A model generated the notes under the pieces. That model was not told where the DNA came from, made no database searches, and saw only the letters and a list, made by a program, of their open reading frames with translations. From NCBI GenBank assembly GCA_963807385.1, contig CAWEBQ010000002.1, forward strand, positions 1,054,001-1,118,000: a DNA stretch of 64,000 nt, read 5' to 3'. The first letter of the stretch is position 1; each line of letters opens with the position of its first letter. This DNA is from JBDTSW01 sp963807385 (GTDB lineage Bacteria; Actinomycetota; Thermoleophilia; Solirubrobacterales; 70-9). The position numbers and the translations under genes were made by a program. Positions 34,547 to 44,744 of the stretch are shown in pieces.

Positions 34547-36904
34547 CTAGGTGCCCGCCTCGCGCAGGTTCTGCGCGATGGCGATCATCTGCGGCTCGGT
34601 CAGCAGCTTGTCGAGCGTGTTGGTCACCCAGTACATCGCCTTCTTGCGTTCGAAGGCGACCATGCGTAGCTGGCCCCCGTCGCGGTAGAAGCTGTACTCG
34701 CGATCGCCGATCTTGCGCTGGTCGCTCGGATTCGCGAAGAGCGGCGCCTTCAGCCAGTCGGTGGCGGAGACGCCGTAGTAGGCGGGGTTGTACGTCGTGC
34801 CCGGCATCGTCATCACGAATCTGTAGCCGTGGTAGAGCTTGCCGTTGCCACCGTCGATCCCGAAGAATCGGCTGTCGTCGCTGATCGCCGCGTTCACCCC
34901 GGGGACGATCTTTGTCGGGTAGAGCACGGGGAACTTCAGGTCGTTGCCACCCTGGTCGCGGATCACTGCCGCGTACTGCTGGCCGGCCACCGTCGCGTCG
35001 ATCATCTGCGACGCCGCGATCTGCTCCGGGGCCCGGTCGGGCTCGGGGTTCGGCTTCTTCTCGGGCTTCTTGTCCTTCTTGTCGGACTTCTTCGGGGGCT
35101 TGCCGGCGCCCGAGTTGCTCGAATCGCCGCCTGAGCCCGCGTCCGACTCGCCCAGGAACTGGCTCACAGCGGCCTGGAGGGGCTCGTCGCCCGCGGTCAC
35201 GTACCCCTGGGCGTCCAGGCTGTCGAACGGGAAATCGATCTGCGTGATCTGCGCGTTTCGCGCGTCGATCATGAGCTTGAAGAGTTCGACCAGCGTCGCC
35301 GGGTCGTCGATGTCGGACGTGGTGTAGTCCTTGAAGATCTCGATCAGCGTGTCGCGCTGCTCGAGCAGCTTCTCGGGAGGGACCTTCTGGCGCGCCTCGC
35401 GCAGGAAACCCTGCTGGCGAGCGGCGCGGACGATGTCGTTGTCCTCGTGGCGATAGCGGACGTACTGGAGGGCCTTGAGCCCACAAAGGCGCTGGTAGCC
35501 GGCCTCGATGTCGATCTCGGCGTACTGGTCGGCGAAGGATGCGGCGGTCGAGTTGTCGTTGAAGTAGCGGTGGTCCACGTCCACGTACACGCAGCCGATC
35601 GCGTCAACCGCGTCGGCGAAGCCGTTGAAGTCCACATTGACCACGTGGTTGATCGGGATGCGGTTGTCGGTGAGCTGCTTGACGACCTGAAGGGTCAGCT
35701 TCGGGCCGCCGTAGGAGTAGGCGGCGTTGAACCTGTCGATGCCGTGCCCCGGAATGTTGACGCGCAGGTCGCGGGGGATGGAGAGCTGCGTAATCGCGTT
35801 GTCGGGGTCGATGCGCAGCAGCATCGTCGTGTCGGAGAGCCCCTTGCTCGACTGGTCCGGGCGGACGTCCGACCCGATGATCAGGAAGTTCTGCGCAACC
35901 TGATCGCCAACCTCGTCGAGCTGGTCCTCGATCCCGGGCAGGCCGCCGAGGCCCTCCGCGATCTCAGTGAGATAGACGAGGCTCGTGACGGCCGTCGCCG
36001 CGGCCATGGAGGCCACGATCAGGAAGGTCGCGGCGACGAACCGCGGCCAGAGCCCTGAGCGCGGTGCCGTGTCATCGGCGACAGGGACGCCCGCCGGTTC
36101 CGAGGGCGCCACCGTGGCGGCGACCGCCGTTGCCGCCGACTCGCCGTCGCTCGCGAGGCCAGGCCCTTCGGCGCCGTCAGGTTCGGGATCGTCCGGCGCT
36201 TCGGGGCCAGATCCCACGCCGGGGGCTTTCGGGCCGCCGGTCCCGGGCGGCTTGCCCGGGTCGGCGATCCCGCGTTTCTTTGCGTGCTCGGCGGTGCGGT
36301 CGCGCAGTCCCTGCATGGCCGCCTCGCGCGCCTGCTCCTGGTCGGCGGCCGAGAGGGTGTCTGCCTCGGTGGTCTCGCCGGCGGCGGCTTCAGGCACATC
36401 GTCCGCTGCCTTGTCGCTCGTGGGGTCGGACCCCTCGGCGCCGTCAGGGTCGGCTTCGTCCGCTGCTTCGGCGTCTGGCCCCGGGTGCGTCGCTTCCGGT
36501 TCGACCTCACCCGCCGCTACGGCGTCTGACCCCGCGCTCGGCGCGTCGTCGAAGTCGAACTCGTCGGCCGGCTCGGCGCCCTCGTCGGCGGTCGCCTCGG
36601 CCTCCTCCTCCTCGCCGGCCAGCTCGGTGTCGAGGTCGTGAGCGAACTCCTGCTCGAGCGAGTCGAACTCCTCGGTCAGCCAGGTCTCGTCGTCGGGACC
36701 GTCCGGAGCCTCGGCATCTGGCTCCGCGTCCTCGGACCCCTCCTCGTCGGGGACCCCACTCCACTGCTGGCGTCCCGCCCAGGTCGCGGGGGCCGGGGGC
36801 TCGTCCGGGCCGTCCCCGGCGCCGCCGTCCTCCGGCGCCTCGCCCCCGAGGTCCTCGTCGTCGTCCTCGGGCGGGTCCTCCCCGTCGAACACTCCGCGGC
36901 TCAT
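34547..36904 (-). CDS. LytR-CpsA-Psr (LCP) family cell-wall glycopolymer ligase with long acidic N-tail
   Basis: The 785-residue protein has an unusually long acidic, low-complexity cytoplasmic tail (1-285) and a single membrane segment (about 288-312). The LCP domain starts near 338 (NFLIIGSDVRPDQ), with the catalytic Arg-rich motifs SIPRDLRVNIPGHG and YVRYRHEDNDIVR. Beyond about 500 comes a linker with a Lys/Pro-rich stretch and an extra beta domain. LCP enzymes attach teichoic-acid-like polymers or arabinogalactan to peptidoglycan. The start overlaps the M20 gene stop (ATGA). The coupling to sugar-nucleotide genes fits an envelope role. Confidence 0.9.
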   Translation of the reverse strand: MSRGVFDGEDPPEDDDEDLGGEAPEDGGAGDGPDEPPAPATWAGRQQWSGVPDEEGSEDAEPDAEAPDGPDDETWLTEEFDSLEQEFAHDLDTELAGEEEEAEATADEGAEPADEFDFDDAPSAGSDAVAAGEVEPEATHPGPDAEAADEADPDGAEGSDPTSDKAADDVPEAAAGETTEADTLSAADQEQAREAAMQGLRDRTAEHAKKRGIADPGKPPGTGGPKAPGVGSGPEAPDDPEPDGAEGPGLASDGESAATAVAATVAPSEPAGVPVADDTAPRSGLWPRFVAATFLIVASMAAATAVTSLVYLTEIAEGLGGLPGIEDQLDEVGDQVAQNFLIIGSDVRPDQSSKGLSDTTMLLRIDPDNAITQLSIPRDLRVNIPGHGIDRFNAAYSYGGPKLTLQVVKQLTDNRIPINHVVNVDFNGFADAVDAIGCVYVDVDHRYFNDNSTAASFADQYAEIDIEAGYQRLCGLKALQYVRYRHEDNDIVRAARQQGFLREARQKVPPEKLLEQRDTLIEIFKDYTTSDIDDPATLVELFKLMIDARNAQITQIDFPFDSLDAQGYVTAGDEPLQAAVSQFLGESDAGSGGDSSNSGAGKPPKKSDKKDKKPEKKPNPEPDRAPEQIAASQMIDATVAGQQYAAVIRDQGGNDLKFPVLYPTKIVPGVNAAISDDSRFFGIDGGNGKLYHGYRFVMTMPGTTYNPAYYGVSATDWLKAPLFANPSDQRKIGDREYSFYRDGGQLRMVAFERKKAMYWVTNTLDKLLTEPQMIAIAQNLREAGT

Positions 36905-38007
36905 CGCGCCTCGGCCTCGTCGGTCAGCATCGCCGGAAGCGCCTCGACGAAGTCAACTATGGCCCTGCGATAGCTCGCGAGAGACCCCACGGAGACCCAC
37001 TCGTCCGGGCCGTGATGGCCTGCGCCCGCGGGCCCGAACTCGACCGCGGGTATCCCGACCCGCAGGAACGAGACGGCGTCCGAGGCACCGTCGCGGCCCA
37101 CGCTCGTCACACCCTCGCCATGGTGGCGCGCGGCGGCGGCGCAGAGACCTCGGACCCAGATGGACTCGGCATCGACGGACGCCGGCGGACGGGAGAACGT
37201 CGAGATCACCTCGGAGTCCTCCAGGGTTGCGACCTGCGAGAGGATCTCAGAGGGATCCTGCTCGGGCAGGTACCGGATGTCAACGTCGATGTAGCACGTG
37301 TCGGGCACCTTGTTCAGGGCGTCTCCTCCGAGGATGCGGCCGAGGTTGATCGATGGCCGGTCGAACAGCTCGGAGCTGCGGGAGGCGAACGGTAGCGACT
37401 CGATTCCCCGGAATACCTCGAGGGCCTTGATGATCGCGTTCTCGCCCAGCCACGGCGTGGCGCCATGCGCCGCGCGCCCCGTCACGTGGAGGCGCATGGC
37501 GAGCACGCCCTTGGCGGCTACGCCGACGTGCATGTCGGTGGGCTCACCGGTGATCGCGAAGTCGCCGCGGAAGCCGGAGTCCACCAGCAGGTCGCCCCCG
37601 CGCTCGACCTCCTCCTCGGACTCCTCGTCGGGAACGATGCCGAGCATCACCCGGACCTCGTCCTGCTCCCGCAGATCGGCCATCGCGAGCAGCAGCGCGG
37701 CCATGGCGCCCTTCATGTCGTATGCCCCACGGCCGATGAGCCTGTCCCCGTCGGTCCGGGGCTCGAACTGCTCGGGGCGCCCCGGTACGACGTCGATGTG
37801 GCCGTGCAGCAGGATCGTCGGCGCCCCGTCCGGGCCCACGGCCGCGGTCGTCACCGGGAGGCCCCGGATCCCGATTTGGCTCGACTCCACCTCGCGCGAG
37901 TCGAGCCAGCCCTTGACGAACCCGGCGCACTGCCGAATCCCCTCCTCGGTGGAGGTGTCGTAGGCGATCAGCCGCTCGGTGAGTGCGTGTTCCTCGGAGT
38001 TGGCGAT
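36901..38007 (-). CDS. M20-family metallopeptidase (ArgE/DapE-like), probable AUC start
   Basis: The protein has the M20 metal ligands HGHIDVVP, GRGAYDMKGAMAAL and DEESEEEVE, and the dimerisation domain in the middle. Relatives deacylate N-acyl amino acids (ArgE, DapE). The first canonical start is GTG 37890, but the homologous N-terminus LIAYDTSTEEGIRQCAGFVK is encoded upstream of it with no ATG, GTG or TTG. The frame is open to an in-frame stop at 38017-38019. ATC 38005-38007 lies 6 nt after a -10-like TAACAT, so I extend the gene to it, giving 368 residues. A G-to-C error in ATG is equally possible. Confidence 0.75.
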   Translation of the reverse strand: MANSEEHALTERLIAYDTSTEEGIRQCAGFVKGWLDSREVESSQIGIRGLPVTTAAVGPDGAPTILLHGHIDVVPGRPEQFEPRTDGDRLIGRGAYDMKGAMAALLLAMADLREQDEVRVMLGIVPDEESEEEVERGGDLLVDSGFRGDFAITGEPTDMHVGVAAKGVLAMRLHVTGRAAHGATPWLGENAIIKALEVFRGIESLPFASRSSELFDRPSINLGRILGGDALNKVPDTCYIDVDIRYLPEQDPSEILSQVATLEDSEVISTFSRPPASVDAESIWVRGLCAAAARHHGEGVTSVGRDGASDAVSFLRVGIPAVEFGPAGAGHHGPDEWVSVGSLASYRRAIVDFVEALPAMLTDEAEAR

Positions 38008-38038
38008 CCGGAGATGTTAGGCGCGGGCGGCCCGGGGC

Positions 38039-38533
38039 TCAGCCGGCCGTGGCAGGCTCACCGTCGGCCGCGCGGTGCAGCTCAGCCAGGTCGAGCTTGG
38101 CCATCCCCAGCATCGCCCGCATCGCCCGCTGGGCCCGCTCGGGATCCGCGTCGGCGAACAGCTCGTCCATACCGGCCGGCACGACCTGCCAGGAGAGGCC
38201 GTAGCGGTCCTTCAGCCAGCCGCACTGGCTCTCGGTGCCGCCGCCGGCAAGCAGTGCGTCCCAGTAGCGGTCGACCTCGGCCTGGTCCGAGCATTCGACC
38301 AGAAACGAGACGGCCTCGTCGAACTTGAACTGCGGGCCGCCGTTGATTCCCGTGAAGCGCTGCTCGTCAAGCACGAAGTCGACGGTCATCACGGCGCCGG
38401 GCTCGCCGTGCGAGGCCTCCGTGTAATGGCTGACGTTGACGATCTTCGAGTTCTCGAACACGGAGCAGTAGAACTCGGCGGCCTCCTCGGCCTCCTTGTC
38501 GAACCAGAGGTTCGGGACGATCCGCTTGAGCAC
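38039..38533 (-). CDS. VOC-family (PhnB/DUF899-like 3-demethylubiquinone methyltransferase-type) protein
   Basis: The 164-residue protein begins KRIVPNLWFDKEAEEAAEFY, with YTEASHGEPG and SQCGWLKDRYGLSWQVVP later, the pattern of PhnB-like glyoxalase-fold proteins once called 3-demethylubiquinone-9 methyltransferase-like. Real methyltransferase activity is not expected. They are metal-site or ligand-binding folds, and no substrate can be read. GTG 38533 is preceded by GGAG at 5 nt. It sits between the atpC stop (78 bp upstream) and the M20 gene. Confidence 0.82.
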   Translation of the reverse strand: MLKRIVPNLWFDKEAEEAAEFYCSVFENSKIVNVSHYTEASHGEPGAVMTVDFVLDEQRFTGINGGPQFKFDEAVSFLVECSDQAEVDRYWDALLAGGGTESQCGWLKDRYGLSWQVVPAGMDELFADADPERAQRAMRAMLGMAKLDLAELHRAADGEPATAG

Positions 38534-38610
38534 GGGGTCTCCTTTCGGGGTTTCGCACAATAGGACCGCCGGCCAACCGCGAACTCATCGGTCCGCCTGG
38601 GTGAAGCCGG

Positions 38611-39030
38611 CTAGGTGCGCTCGGCGATCCCGATGAAGGCCTCGCAGCGCGCGACCTCGCGCTGGGCGGTCTCCTCGGCGGCCGAGCCCTCCTCGGCCTC
38701 CTCCGCGCGCTGCTCCGCCTCGGCGAGGCGGGACTTCAGCTCGCTCACGTCGAGGTCCTCCGGCGCCTTGACCTCGGCGACCAGTACCCGCGCGCGGTTG
38801 GCGTAGACCTCCATCCAGCCCTCCCCCTGGGCGTAGCGCTCGGGCTCGCCCGACTCGGAGCTGTGCAGTCGCAGCTCGCACGGGACCAGCCGTGCGATCA
38901 GCGGGGCGTGCCTCGCGCGCACCCCTACCTCGCCGACGGAGGTGCGGGTAGAGAGCATGAAGAGCTCGCCGTCGAAGACGGGCCCCTCGGGGGTGAGGAC
39001 CTGGGCCTCGAGCTTTCCGGCGTCGGGCAA
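38611..39030 (-). CDS. atpC: F1 ATP synthase epsilon subunit
   Basis: The 139-residue protein is the epsilon subunit that regulates rotation and joins F1 to Fo. The N-terminal beta-barrel includes EGPVFDGELFMLSTRTSVGE and HAPLIARLVPCELRL, and the C-terminal helices are highly charged (SELKSRLAEAEQRAEEAEEG). It starts with TTG 39030, 3 bp after the atpD stop, and closes the atp operon. The C-terminal helix-turn-helix is present in full, so inhibitory control is possible. Confidence 0.94.
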   Translation of the reverse strand: MPDAGKLEAQVLTPEGPVFDGELFMLSTRTSVGEVGVRARHAPLIARLVPCELRLHSSESGEPERYAQGEGWMEVYANRARVLVAEVKAPEDLDVSELKSRLAEAEQRAEEAEEGSAAEETAQREVARCEAFIGIAERT

Positions 39031-39033
39031 GCG

Positions 39034-40521
39034 CTACCCCTCGGAGCCCTCGTCCGCGGCTTCCGCGGCCTCGGCCTCCTCGCGCTCCGTGCCCTCGTCG
39101 CCCTTCTCGCGGTCTGGCGCGGCGTCGCGGACCTGGTCGATCGACCCCTGCATGTAGAACGCGCTCTCGGGCAGGTCGTCGTGCTTGCCGTCCAGGACCT
39201 CGCGGAAGCTGCGGACCGTGTCGGCGACCGGGACGTACTCGCCCGAGCGGCCGGTGAATGCCTCGGCGACGAAGAACGGCTGGCTGAGGAAGCGCTCGAT
39301 CTTGCGCGCCCTGTTCACCGTCTGCTTGTCCTCGTCGGAGAGCTCGTCGATCCCGAGGATCGCGATGATGTCCTGGAGCTCCTTGTAGCGCTGCAGGTTC
39401 TCCTGGACCTCGGTCGCGGTGCGGTAGTGCTCCTCGCCCAGGACGTCGGGCTTGAGGATCGTCGAGGTCGAGTCGAGCGGGTCGACGGCCGGGTAGATCC
39501 CCTTCTCCGAGATCCCGCGGGAGAGCGTGGTGGTCGCGTTGAGGTGCGCGAACACCGACGCCGGCGCGGGGTCGGTGAGGTCATCCGCCGGCACGTAGAC
39601 CGCCTGAATCGAAGTGACCGAACCCTGCTGGGTGGACGTGATCCGCTCCTGCAGGCCGCCCATCTCCGTCTCGAGGGTGGGCTGGTACCCCACCGCCGAG
39701 GGCATGCGCCCGAGCAGCGCCGATACCTCGGAGCCGGCCTGGACGAACCGGAAGATGTTGTCGATGAACAGCAGCACGTCCTGGCCGCCCACCTCGCGGA
39801 AGTACTCCGCCATGGTCAGTCCGGAGAGCGCTACCCGAAGCCGGGCGCCGGGCGGCTCGTTCATCTGGCCGAAGACGAGCATCGTCTTGTCGATGACGCC
39901 CGACTCCTTCATCTCGAGCCAGAGGTCGTTGCCCTCGCGTGAGCGCTCGCCGACGCCGCAGAACGCGGACAGGCCCTCGTGCTCCTCGGCGAGGTTGCGG
40001 ATCAGCTCCTGGATCAGGACGGTCTTGCCGACGCCCGCTCCGCCGAACAGGCCGACCTTGCCGCCCTTCGCATACGGGGCGAGGAGGTCGACGACCTTGA
40101 TCCCCGTCTCGAGGATCTCCTGGGTCGGCTTCAGCTCCTCAACGGTGGGGGCGGGGCGGTGGATCGGCCACTGGTCGTCGCCCTCAACCGGCTCGCCCTC
40201 GTCGATCGTCTCGCCGAGCAGGTTGAAGATGCGCCCGAGCGTGGCCTTGCCCACCGGCACCTTGATCGGCCCTCCGGTGTCGAGGATCTTGTCGCCGCGG
40301 CACAGGCCGTCGGTGGCGTCCATGGCAACAGTGCGCACGCGGTCGTCACCCAGGTGCTGCTGGACCTCGACCACGATCTTCCCCTCGGCGTCGCCGGGCC
40401 GATCGATCTCAAGCGCCGAGTAGATCTCCGGCAGCTCGTCCGGGAACAGCGCGTCGACCACGACGCCCGTGATCGACTGAATCGTCCCGACGTTGCCTCC
40501 GTTTGCGTTTTCGTCTGCCAT
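39034..40521 (-). CDS. atpD: F1 ATP synthase beta subunit
   Basis: The 495-residue catalytic subunit has Walker A GGAGVGKTVLIQELI, GERSREGND and the DELSEED lever (here IDELSDEDKQTVNRARK). Beta subunits are normally about 465-480 residues; this one ends in an acidic tail from about 465 (EREEAEAAEAADEGSEG). The tail matches a similar one on the alpha subunit. ATG 40521 has AAAGGA upstream. The gene lies 25 bp after atpG. Confidence 0.97.
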   Translation of the reverse strand: MADENANGGNVGTIQSITGVVVDALFPDELPEIYSALEIDRPGDAEGKIVVEVQQHLGDDRVRTVAMDATDGLCRGDKILDTGGPIKVPVGKATLGRIFNLLGETIDEGEPVEGDDQWPIHRPAPTVEELKPTQEILETGIKVVDLLAPYAKGGKVGLFGGAGVGKTVLIQELIRNLAEEHEGLSAFCGVGERSREGNDLWLEMKESGVIDKTMLVFGQMNEPPGARLRVALSGLTMAEYFREVGGQDVLLFIDNIFRFVQAGSEVSALLGRMPSAVGYQPTLETEMGGLQERITSTQQGSVTSIQAVYVPADDLTDPAPASVFAHLNATTTLSRGISEKGIYPAVDPLDSTSTILKPDVLGEEHYRTATEVQENLQRYKELQDIIAILGIDELSDEDKQTVNRARKIERFLSQPFFVAEAFTGRSGEYVPVADTVRSFREVLDGKHDDLPESAFYMQGSIDQVRDAAPDREKGDEGTEREEAEAAEAADEGSEG

Positions 40522-40546
40522 CCGTTCCTTTCTAGTGGTCAGTCCG

Positions 40547-41467
40547 CTACCCGAGCGCCTCGGCTCCGGCGACGACTTCCAAGATCTCCTGGGTGATCTC
40601 CGCCTGCCGCACCCGGTTCATCTCCAGGGTGAGATCGCGGATCATGTCCTGAGCGTTCTCCGAGGCGCTGCGCATCGCGGTCATCCGGGCGCCCAGCTCG
40701 GACGCGGCGGACTCCAGAAGCGCCCGGTATACGGATAGGTCCACGTACTCCTCGAACAGCTTCGGGAGCAGGACCTCGGGCTCCGGCTCGTGGTACCAGG
40801 CGCTCCTCATGTGCGCCTCGGCAAGCTCGGCATCGGCTGGCTCCTCGGGATCGGGGATGCCCTCGCCGAAGACCTCCGCCTGCTGCAGCGGCAGCAGCGT
40901 CTGGCGCCGCACGTACTGGGTGAGCGGCGAGACGTAGCGGTTGTAGACCAGATCGACGCGGTCGAGCTCTTGATCCACGTAGGCGGTTGTGAGCCCGCGC
41001 GAGATCTCCCGGGCGTCGGTGAAGGCCGGGCGGTCGGTGAAGCCGATGTAGGAGTGCTCGACGCTCTCTCCGCGGAAGGTGAGGGTGGAGTTGCCGCGGC
41101 GGCCGACGACCGAGTAGATCGTCTCGGTGCCCGCGGCGCGATACTCGGACTTCAGGCGAAGGCCCTCGCGGATGATCTGGGTGTTGAAGGCCCCCGCGAG
41201 GCCGCGGTCTCCGGTGACCAGCAGGATCCCCACCCGCTCCGTCTTATCGCGCTCCTGCAGCAGCGCGACGCTGGCGATCACGCCCTCGTCGGCCTCCGCG
41301 ACCTGCTGGGTCATCTTGCGGATCGCCTGCGCGTAGGGGCGCATCGCGTCGATCCGCTGCTCGGCACGGCGCAGCCTTGCGGCCGCGACCATCTCCATCG
41401 CCCGGGTGATCTTGTGGACGTTCTTGACCGCGGAGATGCGGTTGTTGACTTCCTTCTGAGTCGCCAC
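40547..41467 (-). CDS. atpG: F1 ATP synthase gamma subunit
   Basis: The 306-residue rotor shaft has the N-terminal VNNRISAVKNVHKITRAMEM and C-terminal SENAQDMIRDLTLEMNRVRQ helices that make the coiled coil, with the Rossmann-like globular part between. GTG 41467 keeps the conserved N-terminal helix and lies 1 bp after the atpA stop. An extra acidic loop near residues 195-215 (IPDPEEPADAELAEAHM) is longer than usual. Confidence 0.95.
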   Translation of the reverse strand: MATQKEVNNRISAVKNVHKITRAMEMVAAARLRRAEQRIDAMRPYAQAIRKMTQQVAEADEGVIASVALLQERDKTERVGILLVTGDRGLAGAFNTQIIREGLRLKSEYRAAGTETIYSVVGRRGNSTLTFRGESVEHSYIGFTDRPAFTDAREISRGLTTAYVDQELDRVDLVYNRYVSPLTQYVRRQTLLPLQQAEVFGEGIPDPEEPADAELAEAHMRSAWYHEPEPEVLLPKLFEEYVDLSVYRALLESAASELGARMTAMRSASENAQDMIRDLTLEMNRVRQAEITQEILEVVAGAEALG

Positions 41468-41468
41468 C

Positions 41469-43151
<1,683 letters not shown>

Positions 43152-43163
43152 GGTTCTCCTTCT

Positions 43164-43697
43164 CTAGGCCGCCTTGGCGACTTCCTTTCTAAGTTTCTCC
43201 AGCTTGGTGCGGATGCTCGCGTCGAGCACCCGGTTGCCGACCCGCAGCACCAGGCCGCCGAGAACCTCGGGGTCGACTTGCCTCGTGAGGTTGATCGTAC
43301 GGTTGGTCTGGCGCTCGATCTCCTGGCCGACGCGCTCGACGACCGCGTCGTCCAGCTTGACCGCACTCGTTAGCCTCACGTCGAGCTGCCGGTTCTCCTC
43401 GGCCCACCGGTCGTCGAACCGGCGTCGCATATGGAAGATCGCCGGCATCCGGTGCTTCTCGGCGAGCAGCCCGAGGAAGTTCAGGAGCTCCGGCTCGGCG
43501 CCCGACACCACCTTGTTCAGCCCCTCGCGCTTCTCGTTCGATGAGAAGTACGGGCTGAACAGGAACACCTGGAGTTCACGGTTGGAGTCCATGGCATCGG
43601 CGAACTGACCCAGCTCGTCATGGATCGAGTCGAGCTTCGAGGCCTCCTTGGCGACATCGAACAGTGCGTCGCCGTAAACACGGCCAATCTCCTCCAC
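43164..43697 (-). CDS. atpH: F1 ATP synthase delta subunit
   Basis: The 177-residue protein joins the F1 head to the peripheral stalk. The N-terminal helical domain (GRVYGDALFDVAKEASKLDS) and the C-terminal domain (TNRTINLTRQVDPEVLGGLV) match OSCP/delta. GTG 43697 follows GGAGGAG by 9 nt. Unlike mycobacteria, where b and delta are fused, it is a separate gene, 100 bp after atpF. That spacer carries a strong hairpin. Confidence 0.95.
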   Translation of the reverse strand: MEEIGRVYGDALFDVAKEASKLDSIHDELGQFADAMDSNRELQVFLFSPYFSSNEKREGLNKVVSGAEPELLNFLGLLAEKHRMPAIFHMRRRFDDRWAEENRQLDVRLTSAVKLDDAVVERVGQEIERQTNRTINLTRQVDPEVLGGLVLRVGNRVLDASIRTKLEKLRKEVAKAA

Positions 43698-43742
43698 TAG
43701 AACAACTCCTCCCAGGTGCTCCGCTTCCGCACGGAATCACTG

Positions 43743-43763
43743 GCCCACGGCTCCGCCGTGGGC
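43743..43763 (-). promoter_or_regulatory. Strong hairpin in the atpF-atpH spacer
   Basis: GCCCACGGC and GCCGTGGGC form a perfect 9-bp stem with a 3-nt loop, halfway between atpF and atpH. All other atp gene gaps are 1-25 bp, so this 100-bp spacer is exceptional. The hairpin may be a processing or attenuation site that changes the ratio of Fo to F1 messages; no U-tract follows. Confidence 0.5.
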
Positions 43764-43797
43764 ATTTGATTCTGCTCCCGCGTCCGCCCTGTTCGGG

Positions 43798-44460
43798 TCA
43801 ATTGTTCTCCGCTTCGGCGCCGGAGAGCGCGGTGAAGTCGACCTCGGAGAGCGCGTCGTCGATCAGCTTGCGGTGATCCGCGTCGTCGAGCGACTTGCGA
43901 GTGACCTTCTCGGTGGCGAGCACGGTGAGGTCAGCCACCTCCTTGCGGATCTGCTCCAACGAGCGGCGCGTCTCCGTCTCGATGTCCTTCCGCGCCGCCG
44001 CAACGAGCTCCTCGCGCTTGACCTTCCCCTCGGCGGAAGCCTCGGCCACCGCGGCCTCGGCCGCCTTGCGGGCGCGGGCTGCGATGTCGTCCGCCTGCTC
44101 GCGGGCCTCGCGTAGGCGCTGGCGATACTCCTCGAGGAGCTCGTCCGCCTCCGCGCGTTGCTTCTCGGACGCCTCGATGTTTTCCCGAACGGCGTTGGCG
44201 CGCTTCTCAAGCGCCTCACCGATCTTCGGGAAGGCCAGCTTCGACAGGATGAACATCGTCGCGCCGAAGAGGATCAGCGTCCAGATCATCAGCCCGAGTC
44301 CGGGCGAGACCAGGAAGCTGCCGCCCTCCTCCTCGGCTGCGGCCTCCCCCGAGGCGAGCACGTCCGGGGCGAGCACGAGCAGCGCCAGGAACGCCGTGCC
44401 CATCGCGGCCGCGAGCCCGAGGTGCCGGCGCAGGCCGGGGTTGTCGACGAGAGCTCCCAA
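43798..44460 (-). CDS. atpF: Fo ATP synthase b subunit
   Basis: The 220-residue peripheral-stalk subunit has a hydrophobic N-terminal stretch (about 10-38) then a main membrane segment (about 53-75, LGLMIWTLILFGATMFILSK) and a long charged coiled coil (80-215). Typical b subunits are near 160-180 residues; the extra N-terminal segment could be a signal-type sequence. TTG 44460 starts 4 bp after atpE; an internal ATG at residue 20 is an alternative. Confidence 0.93.
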   Translation of the reverse strand: MGALVDNPGLRRHLGLAAAMGTAFLALLVLAPDVLASGEAAAEEEGGSFLVSPGLGLMIWTLILFGATMFILSKLAFPKIGEALEKRANAVRENIEASEKQRAEADELLEEYRQRLREAREQADDIAARARKAAEAAVAEASAEGKVKREELVAAARKDIETETRRSLEQIRKEVADLTVLATEKVTRKSLDDADHRKLIDDALSEVDFTALSGAEAENN

Positions 44461-44464
44461 CGGC

Positions 44465-44728
44465 CTAGAGGAAGAAGGCGATGAGGCCGAAGATGAACGT
44501 GTAGAAGGCGACTGCCTCGCAGAGGGCGAAGCCGAGCCAGCGGATCGACTGGAGCTCGTCCTTCATCTCGGGCTGGCGTGCGACGGCCTCGATCTCAGAG
44601 CCGAAGATGTTGCCGATTCCGATGCCGGCGCCGATCGAGCCTAGCCCGGCTCCGACGCCGAGCGCGATCGCCTTGAGGCCGTCGTCGGTGACCTCCGCGA
44701 GCGGAAGCAGGGTGGCGATGTCAGCCAT
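44465..44728 (-). CDS. atpE: Fo ATP synthase c subunit
   Basis: The 87-residue hairpin protein forms the rotor ring. Helix 1 holds the glycine-rich GAGLGSIGAGIGIGNIFG, the loop reads ARQPE, and helix 2 carries the proton-binding Glu in ALCEAVAFYTFIFG. The Gln in helix 1 and Ser/Thr after the Glu that mark sodium binding are absent, so it should use protons. ATG 44728 has AAAGGA upstream at a somewhat long spacing. Confidence 0.96.
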   Translation of the reverse strand: MADIATLLPLAEVTDDGLKAIALGVGAGLGSIGAGIGIGNIFGSEIEAVARQPEMKDELQSIRWLGFALCEAVAFYTFIFGLIAFFL

Positions 44729-44744
44729 ATCTGGTGGTTCCTTT

